DNA from: Thermophagus xiamenensis | Lineage (GTDB): Bacteria; Bacteroidota; Bacteroidia; Bacteroidales; Marinilabiliaceae | Length of the DNA: 64,000 bases | Reading direction: 5' to 3' | Assembly (NCBI RefSeq): GCF_900112795.1 | Contig: NZ_FONA01000005.1 | Location: 62,001 to 126,000 of the forward strand | Shown here: one piece after another, positions 1 to 10,644 of the stretch | Layout: every line of letters begins with the position of its first letter | How positions within the stretch are numbered: the stretch's first letter is position 1 | Notes under the pieces: generated by a model | Database searches by the model: none | What the model was told of the DNA's origin: nothing | What the model saw: only the letters and a program-made list of their open reading frames with translations | Position numbers and translations under genes: made by a program

Positions 1-2235
<2,235 letters not shown>

Positions 2236-2270
2236 CTGCCTTCTGCCTGTGCACTATAACCTCTATAGAG

Positions 2271-3395
2271 CTATTTATTAATAATTCCAATTTCCGCTAC
2301 AGAGACCCAGTCTTCATCGAATGCCCCTTCATGCGAGGTAAATTTGAAAAACCTGGCACTGTATGTTTGATTAAATCTAACTTCCTGAGGTATTGGGTTG
2401 TTGGCTATATTTGCAAATTCGCCATTTGGAATAATGGTTTTCCATTTTGTCCCATTGGTGCTTATTCCAAATGAATATTTGGCGATAGTTCCACTTTTGT
2501 TATCATCTTTTCTGGGGATATAGTAGAAACCTTCTATTTCAACTATTTCGCCCATGTCAACGGTAATATGGTGAGGGTGCTTAATTACTTTTTCACCCCA
2601 ATGGGTATGCCACATGGTAGCTTCATTGCCATCGATGGCATTGTCTGCCGGATAGCTTTTATGCTGATCACTAAAATCTGTCACTTTCCATTTTGATTGG
2701 TTAAGGTAGAACTTTTTTGTAACCACTTCACTCTGTTCTTTAAAGTCGTTGATGAAAGTCCGGGCTTTAACGACTCCTCCTTCTTTGAGTAAGAATGGGC
2801 CTGTATATTTGGGGGAAGAAGGTGTGGGATCCGATCCATCCAGGGTATACCGGATTTCCGGATCAGGCGTTTCGGTTTTAATAGTTACCCACCCGGACTT
2901 ATTTCTGAGAATTTCCGGATCCGACAATATTTCCGGAGCATTAAATAGTCCCAGGTTGGATATAAAGGCCTTGTCACGACTTTTTTCTATGACGATTCGG
3001 ATTTTTGAGGTAGAAGTTTTAGGTAAACGTAACAGCTTTTTGTAGCCGATGGTTGTAGAAGAACCTAGGGTTTCCAATGATCCTGGTCCCATATATCGAT
3101 ACGAAATTTTTCTATGCGTTGGCCTTTGGTAATATCTTCCTGCAGCAAAACCACGTTGAATGATTTTGATTTGTTTAGGCTTATTTCAACCATGGATGGA
3201 TTTCCGGTAGCATGGAAGGCTTTTCCCAATATATTGTCAGATTTATAAGTTTTGACGGCATCGGTACCCGAAATGGTAGCGCCTTCCAGGAGGTTCTCAG
3301 AAAAAGTTTGATCCAGATAGGTCTTGAATTCTTTCAGACGTATTACATCATTTTCATGAATTAGCCCTCTTTTATCAGGTGGAACATTTCGTAAT
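2271..3395 (-). pseudogene. Decayed 3' end of GH29 alpha-L-fucosidase with CHB_HEX_C and F5/8 type C domains
   Basis: Minus-strand translation from about 3395 begins abruptly at NVPPDKRGLIHENDV, the conserved segment at the end of the GH29 catalytic barrel. It continues into the beta-sandwich (RIEKFRIDIWDQDHWK), then hits TAG. The downstream frame (GSSTTIGYKKL and onward, 2271-3092) is shifted by one base near 3070, within a GGAAACCC run that reads correctly if one A is restored. The remaining 273-codon frame holds a chitobiase/hexosaminidase C-terminal-like segment (IRYTLDGSDPTPSSPKYTG) and a C-terminal F5/8 type C (CBM32-like) domain. The whole catalytic domain is missing upstream. What is directly seen is the truncation and the frameshift; loss of function is inferred. 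A protein starting at 3092 would be a catalytically dead carbohydrate-binding fragment. Confidence 0.8.
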
Positions 3396-3631
3396 GTCCG
3401 GTATTCCTGTAGCCTGCTTTGGGGATTTGATTACATTAAGATGGTATATTTTGAAATTTAAATTTTTACCATCCCGGATTTTGGGAAAGCTTTTTTTACT
3501 CAGCCTAACTCTCTGAAGTCTTTATTTGCATTAATAAGTAGGCTAAGAGCTATTAGTGAAGTATTCCGTAATTTTTAAACATCCTTATTTAATGTACGGC
3601 CGTGTAAATACCCCCAAAAACAAAATTCTTT

Positions 3632-3663
3632 TTTGACTTATTCTAAATAACTTCTTACTTTTG
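3632..3663 (+). promoter_or_regulatory. Bacteroidota-type promoter of metK
   Basis: TTTG at 3632-3635 and TACTTTTG at 3656-3663 match the -33 TTTG and -7 TAnnTTTG boxes of the Bacteroidota primary sigma factor, with 20 bp between them. Transcription would start just downstream, directly before the SAM-II-like leader. Confidence 0.65.
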
Positions 3664-3672
3664 TACCGGAAA

Positions 3673-3731
3673 AGTGGATGGATTTGGCTGCTTGCAACCA
3701 CTATAAAACAATGCTAAAATGCAATTTTAGC
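3673..3731 (+). ncRNA. SAM-II (SAM-alpha) riboswitch in the metK leader
   Basis: The leader reads GATTTGGCTGCTTGCAACCA followed by an A-rich stretch and ATGCTAAAATG, which is the conserved core of SAM-II riboswitches (GAUUU, UUGCA, GCUAAA). The P1 stem is AGTGG (3673-3677) with CCACT (3698-3702). The 3' conserved GCTAAAAT (3713-3720) can instead pair with ATTTTAGC (3724-3731) in a hairpin that excludes the pseudoknot. A T-run follows at 3742-3748. Placement before an S-adenosylmethionine synthase fits feedback control by SAM. The core match is seen; the switching mechanism is inferred. Confidence 0.8.
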
Positions 3732-3838
3732 CTGCCAGTTGTTTTTTTCCATCCCTTAATTTTTTATTGTATTGTTTAATCCGGTTTATCCGGCACACTA
3801 ATATGTGTTGCTCGCGATAAACGTAATAATCTATTGTT

Positions 3839-5089
3839 ATGGGATATTTATTTACGTCAGAATCAGTTTCAGAAGGGCATCCCGACAAGGTTGCCGACCA
3901 GATTTCGGATGCTGTGTTGGATGAATTGCTCAGGCAGGACCCCGATTCGAAGGTGGCCTGTGAAACACTGGTTACTACAGGCCTGGTAGTCGTCAGCGGT
4001 GAAATTAACACTAAAGGGTATGTGGCGGTGCAACAGGTGGCACGCGAAACCATTGAACGTATTGGCTATACCAAAGCCGACTATATGTTTGATTCGGGTT
4101 CATGTGGTGTCATCTCCGCCTTGCATGAACAAAGTGATGATATCTATCGGGGTGTAGAAAGGGATGGAGAAGATAAGCAAGGTGCCGGCGACCAGGGCAT
4201 GATGTTTGGCTATGCTTGTCGTGATACCGATAATTTTATGCCACTGCCTCTCTATCTTTCTCATTTCTTGCTGCAGGAGCTGGCGGCTATCCGTCGCGAA
4301 GGAAAGGAGATGACCTACCTGCGGCCCGATTCCAAATCGCAGGTGACCATCGAGTATGATGATAATAACAATCCAATTCATGTCGATACAATTGTTATTT
4401 CCACGCAACACGACCCCTTCGACCCCGACGACCAGGTGATGCATGATGTGATTGAGCGCGATGTGCAAAACATATTAATCCCCAGGGTGAAGGATAAACT
4501 GAAACCAGAGCTGCAAAAACTCTTTAACGGGTACAAGCTGCATGTCAATCCCACCGGACGATTTGTTATTGGCGGACCGCATGGTGATACCGGATTAACC
4601 GGCCGGAAAATCATCGTTGACACCTATGGTGGTAAAGGCGCTCACGGAGGCGGTGCTTTTTCGGGGAAAGATTGTTCTAAGGTTGACCGTTCGGCCGCTT
4701 ATGCTACCCGACATATTGCCAAAAATATGGTGGCAGCCGGCGTGGCTGATGAGGTGCTGGTGCAGGTGGCCTATGCCATTGGTGTGGCCGAACCCGTTGG
4801 GTTATATGTTAACACTTATGGTACTTCTAAGGTCAAAATGAGCGATGGTGAAATAGCTCAAAAAATTCAGGAAATATTTGACCTCAGACCCGGGAAAATT
4901 ATCAAACGTCTGGGACTGAAAAATCCGATTTTTACCCCTACCGCCGCTTATGGGCATATGGGACGGGAACCCTATACCGCGAAGGTCAGGTTTAAAGAAA
5001 ACGGACAGGAAGTAGAGCGTGAAGTGGAATTCTTCACATGGGAAAAACTCGACTATGTGGATACCATTCGAAAAACCTTTGGTTTATAA
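3839..5089 (+). CDS. metK: S-adenosylmethionine synthase MetK
   Basis: Makes S-adenosylmethionine from methionine and ATP in the cytoplasm. The three-domain MetK fold is recognisable. [11 protein letters not shown] (residues ~7-17) carries the ATP-binding His and the metal-binding residues. [10 protein letters not shown] (~120) is the ATP/methionine motif, and GGGAFSGKD (~265) is the phosphate-binding loop. At 416 residues it is in the usual range for the longer Bacteroidota enzymes. The ATG at 3839 gives the canonical N-terminus ([17 protein letters not shown]). It is a single-gene unit: a promoter and a SAM-II-type leader precede it and a strong hairpin terminator follows. High SAM would be expected to lower its expression. 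Confidence 0.98.
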   Translation: MGYLFTSESVSEGHPDKVADQISDAVLDELLRQDPDSKVACETLVTTGLVVVSGEINTKGYVAVQQVARETIERIGYTKADYMFDSGSCGVISALHEQSDDIYRGVERDGEDKQGAGDQGMMFGYACRDTDNFMPLPLYLSHFLLQELAAIRREGKEMTYLRPDSKSQVTIEYDDNNNPIHVDTIVISTQHDPFDPDDQVMHDVIERDVQNILIPRVKDKLKPELQKLFNGYKLHVNPTGRFVIGGPHGDTGLTGRKIIVDTYGGKGAHGGGAFSGKDCSKVDRSAAYATRHIAKNMVAAGVADEVLVQVAYAIGVAEPVGLYVNTYGTSKVKMSDGEIAQKIQEIFDLRPGKIIKRLGLKNPIFTPTAAYGHMGREPYTAKVRFKENGQEVEREVEFFTWEKLDYVDTIRKTFGL

Positions 5090-5218
5090 TCTTTAGGGGC
5101 GAAACATATTCGGGTATATGTAGTTTTAACACCCTTGTAACTTTTCACGGCAAAGTTCCTTTCCGGGATTAATGATGGTTAACTGCCGGTAAGTGAACTT
5201 TAATGCATCATCAAATAG

Positions 5219-5266
5219 ATACCCCGAACCGGGTTTGGTAATCAGACCTGGCCCGGGGTATGTTTT
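5219..5266 (+). terminator. Rho-independent terminator after metK
   Basis: ATACCCCG (5219-5226) pairs with CGGGGTAT (5254-5261), extended inward by CCGGGT with ACCTGG, and is followed by GTTTTGTT. The stem is GC-rich and lies 130 bp after the metK stop. Confidence 0.75.
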
Positions 5267-5284
5267 GTTAGGACTTTATTCTGT

Positions 5285-5765
5285 TTTGTATAGAATTTGT
5301 TTATTTCATTCGTATAAAATTCACTTACTTCATTGATATATTGTTTCTTAAAGGTAGTCATTAGTGGTTAGTCATTAGTAATTAGTAAATCAACACTAAT
5401 GACTAATTGACAAATGACCTAATAGCCTATCGGCCTATTGACCTAATGGCCTAACAGCACTTCTGCCTGTGCACTTCTGCCTCTATGTTTTTATACATGT
5501 ACTTTTGTGACAAAAAGTCGCCATGCTCGTTTCATTCGTATAAAATTTATCTAAGTTATTGGTCGAATGGAACTCGCATGACCTAAAGTTTATACATATT
5601 CTTATTGTGACAAACCATTTTGGTCATGCTCGTTTCATTGGATTATTGAATCTTAAAGTTACTCATTAGTGGTTGGTCATATGTGATTAGGCTGTTCAGC
5701 ACATCAATCAATCCCCTCAATCCCCTCAATCCCCTCAATCTCATTGCCATGCTCGTTTCATAAGG
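5285..5765. repeat. Cluster of composite-element fragments and periodic blocks
   Basis: No gene is seen between metK and the 23 bp array. The stretch contains the linker motif (TCATTCGTATAAAATTCACTTA), a 7-bp-periodic TTAGTNN/ACTAANN hairpin (5346-5420), an 8-bp-periodic run (CCTAATAG, CCTATCGG, CCTATTGA, CCTAATGG, CCTAACAG; 5419-5456), and a palindrome copy from 5490 (TATACATGTACTTTTGTGAC, then GCCATGCTCGTTTCATTCG, then GAATGGAACTCGCATGAC). A second half-copy ends near 5640, AATCCCCTC is repeated in tandem near 5705-5735, and a third half-copy lies at 5742-5762. Confidence 0.7.
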
Positions 5766-5810
5766 GGATATTCTCATGGGGGAGTTTATAATCTATTTAT
5801 TGTAAGGTTG

Positions 5811-6040
5811 TTACCTGACACCCGTTCGGGTGCTTGCCTGACACCCGTTCGGGTGCTTACCTGACACCCGTCCGGGTGCTTGTCTGACACCCGTTCGGGT
5901 GCTTGTCCGACACCCGTTCGGGTGTTTATCAGACACCCGTTCGGGTGTTTATCAGACACCCGTTCGGGTGTTTATCAGACACCCGTCCGGGTGCTTGCCA
6001 GACACCCGTTCGGGTGTTTGGCAGACACCCATTCGGGTGT
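5811..6040. repeat. Ten tandem 23 bp units, each a CACCCG-TT-CGGGTG hairpin
   Basis: Ten consecutive 23 bp units of the form TTnnCnGACACCCGTTCGGGTGY. Each unit contains a self-complementary 14-mer (CACCCG, 2 nt centre, CGGGTG). Variation is confined mainly to the 5' spacer (ACCT, GCCT, GTCT, GTCC, ATCA, GCCA, GGCA) and to the central dinucleotide (TT or TC); one stem is broken in the last unit (CACCCA). There is no unique spacer, so this is not a CRISPR array. It lies about 380 bp upstream of the first exopolysaccharide gene. The frames open through the array are by-products of the period. Confidence 0.95.
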
Positions 6041-6421
6041 TGCATCACATCAGTCCCGATTAAAAATTATCTTCCGGCGGGAAGGTACAAGGGTGACATC
6101 CCCGGATTTAGGTCCTTAAATTTAGACAAAAGATTTTCCGATGCCTTTTAATATTTTCGACATGTTGATTATTCACAATCCCTGCTTTTTATAGGAGGGG
6201 TAAAATTCTTTATCTACAAAACCTCTCTTTTCATTTCTTCTTTTCATCACTCTGCCAAATTGTTATTGAACTTGGTTAGTGCCCGGTTTAATTTGCAAAA
6301 GTTAAATGGACCTGGTACGGATTGATTATAACTATCCTTTTCCTTCCGGAATTTGGATAGACAAATTAATGCCGAACCATTCGCATTTAATAGGGCTAAT
6401 GTCAAAATCAAATCAAGGGCT
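6041..6421 (+). other. Leader of the polysaccharide locus, no gene recognised
   Basis: AT-rich, non-repetitive DNA between the hairpin array and the first polysaccharide gene. In-frame TTG codons exist upstream of the ATG at 6422, but nothing supports translation there. No convincing TAnnTTTG promoter or antitermination gene of the UpxY type was found. The promoter of the locus is therefore unassigned. Confidence 0.5.
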
Positions 6422-7534
6422 ATGATTCACTTCCAACATCCAACGGATTTAAAAGAAGAACCGGTGGTTGCTTCGCCGCAGGTTATAAAAGAGAAAAAAA
6501 GAGTTTTCCAAAATGAAGCAGAAGAACGCGTTTATCAATTTGTAAGTCGGTTTTGCCGGGTCGATGCCTCTGATACACTTGTGTTATCCTCGACTCAACA
6601 GCTCGATTTGAGTGTAAACAAACCTGAATACTTATTTAGGAGTATCGTCAACCTTCGGGTCATGAACGAAGCTCAAAAGCTTTCAGGCTACATAGCAGAA
6701 ATTAATAGTCGGTTACGGGACGAAGGCCTTTTTATTTGTTGTTTAGAAACGTCTAAATTACGGCGATTGCGTTTTTACAAAAAATATCCCGTGGGTATAC
6801 GTCGTGTTACCTATTTTTTCGATTATTTGCTTCGTCGGGTGGCACCCACCATGAAAGCTACCCGTTGGTTATATAAATGGCTTACGGGCGACAGACATAA
6901 GGTCGTTTCCTTCTTTGAAATGGTAGGACGTTTAGTTTATTGTGGGTTTGAGGTAGAACATGATGAAATAATAGATGGCCTTCATTATCTTGTTGCGCGG
7001 AAAGTGTCGGCACCGCCCCGTCCGCCACTGAAAGAACGTTACGGGTTGCTGTTTAGTCAGGAAAGGATTGGTCAGCACGGCAAAAAAATTAAAGTATACA
7101 AATTCAGAACCATGGTCGCTTTTAGTGAGTATGTGCAGGAACATATTTACCGACATAACAGTTTGGACCGAAAAGGAAAGTTCAGAGATGATAAAAGGGT
7201 AACCATACTGGGAGGCTTTTTCCGTCGCTTCTGGCTGGATGAATGGCCTATGCTTATTAATCTGCTTAAAGGTGATATGAAGCTGGTAGGGGTAAGACCC
7301 CTTAGTGAACAATACCTTAAGTTATATGACCCGGAGGTGATACAAAAGCGCCTGTCGGTAAAACCGGGGCTCGTGCCACCTTATTATGTTGACTTACCTT
7401 CTACGCTGGAGGAGATTCAGATTTCTGAAATGCGTTATATTGAGCGTTATAAAAAAGCACCTTTGAAAACCGATTTGATTTATTTCTTTAAAGCCTTTTG
7501 GAATATAATAGGCTGTGGTGCTCGTAGCAAATGA
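6422..7534 (+). CDS. Atypical polyprenyl-phosphate sugar transferase, first gene of the EPS locus
   Basis: The C-terminal ~180 residues are the bacterial sugar transferase (PHPT) domain, which moves a sugar phosphate from an NDP-sugar to undecaprenyl phosphate to begin repeat-unit assembly. The markers are SQERIGQHGKKIKVYKFRTM, LDEWPMLINLLKGDMKLVGVRPLS, KPGLVPPYY and a terminal ARSK. The membrane re-entrant helix that normally precedes QERIG is absent; the sequence there is the short polar PPRPPLKERYGLLF. The N-terminal ~210 residues are soluble, with a segment (MVGRLVYCGFEVEHDEIIDGL) like fragments fused to other Bacteroidota sugar transferases. I chose the ATG at 6422; a TTG 23 codons upstream is the only alternative. 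The gene is followed after 7 bp by the flippase. Family is sure; membrane attachment is unclear. Confidence 0.85.
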   Translation: MIHFQHPTDLKEEPVVASPQVIKEKKRVFQNEAEERVYQFVSRFCRVDASDTLVLSSTQQLDLSVNKPEYLFRSIVNLRVMNEAQKLSGYIAEINSRLRDEGLFICCLETSKLRRLRFYKKYPVGIRRVTYFFDYLLRRVAPTMKATRWLYKWLTGDRHKVVSFFEMVGRLVYCGFEVEHDEIIDGLHYLVARKVSAPPRPPLKERYGLLFSQERIGQHGKKIKVYKFRTMVAFSEYVQEHIYRHNSLDRKGKFRDDKRVTILGGFFRRFWLDEWPMLINLLKGDMKLVGVRPLSEQYLKLYDPEVIQKRLSVKPGLVPPYYVDLPSTLEEIQISEMRYIERYKKAPLKTDLIYFFKAFWNIIGCGARSK

Positions 7535-7541
7535 TATTTGA

Positions 7542-8996
7542 ATGGGAGAAAGAAAAGCCTTTATTAAAGATACGCTGGTTTATGGTTTAGGTAATGGCCT
7601 AAAGAAGTTTATAGGGTTATTTCTTCTTCCGTTTTATACACGGGCGCTTAGTGTAGGAGAATTTGGGGTGCTCGAAACTTTGGGTACAACCGCCGCTTTG
7701 TTAAGCGGTTTTTTTTCGATGGGACTCGACTCAGCCTGTGGTTTTTATTATTTTAAGGCTGCTGATAACCGGAAGAAAGATGTATTATCGACCGCACTCT
7801 TTCTTCGAATCTTTTCCTTTTTGCTTATTGTCCCGTTATTCTTTTTTCGCGATACTTTTTCGCAACTTCTTTTTGGTAGTATTGATTATGCATTTCTGGT
7901 ACTAATGATTTTATTATTGGTACCGGTTAATCTGTTGATGAGTGAACAGTCACACTTGTTCCGCTATTTCAGGCAGCCCTGGAGCTATAACCTGATTACC
8001 ATTCTTAAGTCACTGTCGAATATCGGATTGGGAATTACTTTGGTAATAGTCCTGAAAAAGGGTGTTGAAGGCGCTGTCTGGGCCCGCATAGGCAGTAGTC
8101 TTTTGGTGGTTGTGATTGCCTTTGTTGGCTTTAATTATCGGAAATATAATTTTAAGTTTTCCTTTTATTGGGCCCGAAAACTGTTAAAATATGGATTTCC
8201 CCTTATTTGGAGCGGCATTGCTACATGGGTGTTCAACAGCAGTGACCGCTACTTTTTAGTCCATTACAGCGACCTTCATGAGGTAGGGCTTTATTCTATC
8301 GGTGCCATATTTTCTCAGCCGGTGTTGCTAATCAATATGGCTGTTCAGATGAGTTTCGCGGTCTTGTTTTTTCAATTGTATTATGCTGAGAAGTCACCGG
8401 AAAAGCCACAGTCTCGAAAAATGGCCATCGACCTTTACCTGGTTTATCTTACGGTAGCCGTTCTGCTATCGACCCTGTTGTCGGTGTATGCCGATTTTTT
8501 GGTACCTTTTGTTACTACACCCGATTATGGGGCAGGGGCAAAAGTAATTCCGTTTTTGGTGTTTGCGCATGTGGCAGCCCAGTCGTTTCAGACCATGGGG
8601 CCCGGCATTTCGTTGGCAGAGAAAACCTGGCATTATGCCTGGATTACAGGAGCAACGGCATTGCTCAATCTGGGGCTTAACTTTTTAATGGTTCCGCGTT
8701 GGGGATTTATGGGGGCCGGATTGGCAACTCTTATTTCGTTTGTGGTTTATTGGCAGGTTAAGGTATGGGTAGCTTCAAAATATTTCAGGGTGGGCTATCC
8801 CGTCGGACGGATTAATAGTTTCTTTATTCTTGCTTTATTACTATCGGTGATGGTAGTGGTTTGGCCGCAATGGTTCCCGGGATGGCTTCGGGCCGCCGTG
8901 GTGATATTGGTAACTGTTCTGGCATTTTTGTTTAAATTGATATATCCTTCCGATATTAAGCATATTTGGGAAGGCATAAAAAGTAGAAGGTTTTAG
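7542..8996 (+). CDS. wzx: Wzx-type oligosaccharide flippase
   Basis: A 484-residue polytopic membrane protein of the MOP superfamily with about 12-14 hydrophobic segments. The N-terminus (IKDTLVYGLGNGLKKFIGLFLLPFYTRAL) is the typical start of polysaccharide flippases. It would turn the lipid-linked repeat unit across the inner membrane for polymerisation. It lies 7 bp after the sugar transferase. Its stop codon (TAG at 8994-8996) is made by the first TTAGT unit of the following periodic repeat block, so the repeat abuts or has trimmed the end of the gene. Substrate cannot be predicted. Confidence 0.9.
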   Translation: MGERKAFIKDTLVYGLGNGLKKFIGLFLLPFYTRALSVGEFGVLETLGTTAALLSGFFSMGLDSACGFYYFKAADNRKKDVLSTALFLRIFSFLLIVPLFFFRDTFSQLLFGSIDYAFLVLMILLLVPVNLLMSEQSHLFRYFRQPWSYNLITILKSLSNIGLGITLVIVLKKGVEGAVWARIGSSLLVVVIAFVGFNYRKYNFKFSFYWARKLLKYGFPLIWSGIATWVFNSSDRYFLVHYSDLHEVGLYSIGAIFSQPVLLINMAVQMSFAVLFFQLYYAEKSPEKPQSRKMAIDLYLVYLTVAVLLSTLLSVYADFLVPFVTTPDYGAGAKVIPFLVFAHVAAQSFQTMGPGISLAEKTWHYAWITGATALLNLGLNFLMVPRWGFMGAGLATLISFVVYWQVKVWVASKYFRVGYPVGRINSFFILALLLSVMVVVWPQWFPGWLRAAVVILVTVLAFLFKLIYPSDIKHIWEGIKSRRF

Positions 8997-9280
8997 TCAT
9001 TAGTAGTTAGTAATTAGTGATTAGTTATTAGTCGTTAGTTGTCAAGTGGTTAGTGTTGATTAACTAATTACTAACCACTAACCACTAACTACTAACCACT
9101 AAAGACTAACGACTAATCACTAATTACTAATTTTAAGAATCAATAGTTCAATGAAATAAGTAAATTTTATTCGGATGAAACGAGCATGGCGGCTTTTGCC
9201 ACAAAAGAACATGTATAAATTTCATTAAGCCATGCGAGTTCCATCCAGCCAATAACTTAGAAAAATTTTATTCGGATGAA
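8993..9280 (+). repeat. Composite palindromic element, complete copy 2 (ends at the start codon of the next gene)
   Basis: 8993-9130 is a near-perfect heptamer-periodic block: seven TTAGTNN units, a short loop, then about nine ACTAANN units that are complementary, so it can fold as a long hairpin. Then follow TTTTAAGAATCAATAGTTCA, an AAGTAAATTTTATTCGGATG linker, the arm GATGAAACGAGCATGGCGGC, a spacer (TTTTGCCACAAAAGAACATG), the opposite arm GCCATGCGAGTTCCATC and a second linker ending in TTCGGATGAA. That last ATG is the start codon of the gene at 9276. Confidence 0.85.
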
Positions 9281-10637
9281 TCCACTATTACTACTTTTAT
9301 TGATACTTACACTGGCGGCAATAGGTGTATTTGTTATTTTACGCTGGCCCGACCAAGCTTTTTGGCTGACGATAGTGTTACTGTTTGACCCGTCGGGCCA
9401 TTTGTCTGTATTTCTGAGTAAAGAGGCTCTGGGCGGTTTTTACTATCAGGATTTTTTCTTCTTTTTAGCTTTTGTCCCATTGTTTAGTCCCAAAGTGTCG
9501 GTAAAACCACTGCTACATTACCGTCCTTTTCTGTTGTTGCTGGGTGTTCAGATATTGTTTTTACTTTATCACGTGTTGGTTTTTGGTTACTGGCAGCCCG
9601 CAAAGGGATGGGGGTATGTGATGCGGTATGTGTTAGTACGTGAACGGATGAGTGTGTTTGGCTTTTTGTTAATTATACCGGTATTTGTGATGGCGCGGCG
9701 TAGATTATCGCTGTTGGTAGATATTTTAGTCTGGACTTCTTTGATTGTTTATATTTTATATTTCGTAACACTGTTGACCGGTGTTGAATTGGTCCCCGTA
9801 TGGCAGGCCGAACGCTACAAAGGAACCGGTATTATGCGCTATTCTTTATATAGTGCCGGCCTAACCGATATGCTTGTTCCTTTAACATTTTTCCTGATAG
9901 CCCGGAAAGTGGATTATCGCTTCCGGAAAATAATTATCGCTGCTACCGTGTTAGTCATCATGTCGGTAATGCTTTCTCTTACAAAAAGTAATTACCTTAA
10001 TTTGTTTGGGTTGCTGGTTGGGGCACTCTTTCTTTATTATCGGTTTTATAAAATTCATATTACCGGCATTGTTTTTAAATTGACAGGATTTAGTATTATT
10101 CTTTTGTTGTTAATGCTGCAATTTTTCCCTGAATATCCGGGACTGGTCGTTCGTCAGGTCAAGGATTTGTGGTTGTTTCTGAGTGGTGATGCCTATACCA
10201 GTGGTGTAGTAGAAGGTCGATTACAAAATCAGTGGCCTGCACATTTGGCTTTAATAAGTCAACATCCCTGGCTTGGAACCGGTGCTAATTTTAGTGATTA
10301 TTTCAGTTTGCGCTTCGACCCTTCCGATTATGAAGTCACCGATTTGCCTATTACCGGACATCTGGCTATGTATGGGTTTGTAGGGCTAACCATTTACAGC
10401 CTCTTTTATTTTCAATTGTGGCGTTGGCTGGTGGCCGGATATAAAGAATTTAGAAGCAAAATAAGAACCATTAATGAAGTAGATTTGGCTTTTTACTTTG
10501 TCGTTTTTGCGTGGATGGTAAAAACCTTCTTTTTTAAGCCCAACTATCTTTTTAATGAATTAACTACAGGCACACTGCACATAAATCTTTATGCCGGCAT
10601 TCTGGCAGCCCTTCTTTATCGTCAATCAAAAATCTGA
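9276..10637 (+). CDS. O-antigen ligase/polymerase-like (Wzy-type) membrane protein
   Basis: 453 residues with about 11-12 hydrophobic segments and a large periplasmic loop near residues 300-370. The loop contains the Wzy/WaaL-type signature region: WPAHLALISQHPWLGTGANF, followed by ITGHLAMYGFVGLTIY. It probably polymerises the exported repeat unit or ligates it. The ATG at 9276 starts directly in a membrane helix (MNPLLLLLLILTLAAIGVF) and is formed by the upstream repeat element. The 3' end overlaps no true start; the next gene begins 7 bp on, at 10645. Polymerase is preferred over ligase because the locus has an adjacent flippase, but sequence alone does not separate them. Confidence 0.8.
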   Translation: MNPLLLLLLILTLAAIGVFVILRWPDQAFWLTIVLLFDPSGHLSVFLSKEALGGFYYQDFFFFLAFVPLFSPKVSVKPLLHYRPFLLLLGVQILFLLYHVLVFGYWQPAKGWGYVMRYVLVRERMSVFGFLLIIPVFVMARRRLSLLVDILVWTSLIVYILYFVTLLTGVELVPVWQAERYKGTGIMRYSLYSAGLTDMLVPLTFFLIARKVDYRFRKIIIAATVLVIMSVMLSLTKSNYLNLFGLLVGALFLYYRFYKIHITGIVFKLTGFSIILLLLMLQFFPEYPGLVVRQVKDLWLFLSGDAYTSGVVEGRLQNQWPAHLALISQHPWLGTGANFSDYFSLRFDPSDYEVTDLPITGHLAMYGFVGLTIYSLFYFQLWRWLVAGYKEFRSKIRTINEVDLAFYFVVFAWMVKTFFFKPNYLFNELTTGTLHINLYAGILAALLYRQSKI

Positions 10638-10644
10638 AATTCTC

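Noticed and set aside
5811-6040. CRISPR array
   Set aside because: Units are contiguous 23-mers with no unique spacers, and no cas gene is in the window.
5880-6151. Two overlapping small proteins with SDTRSG/TPVRV repeats
   Set aside because: They are by-products of a 23 bp repeat read in several frames; no ribosome binding site or non-repeat domain.
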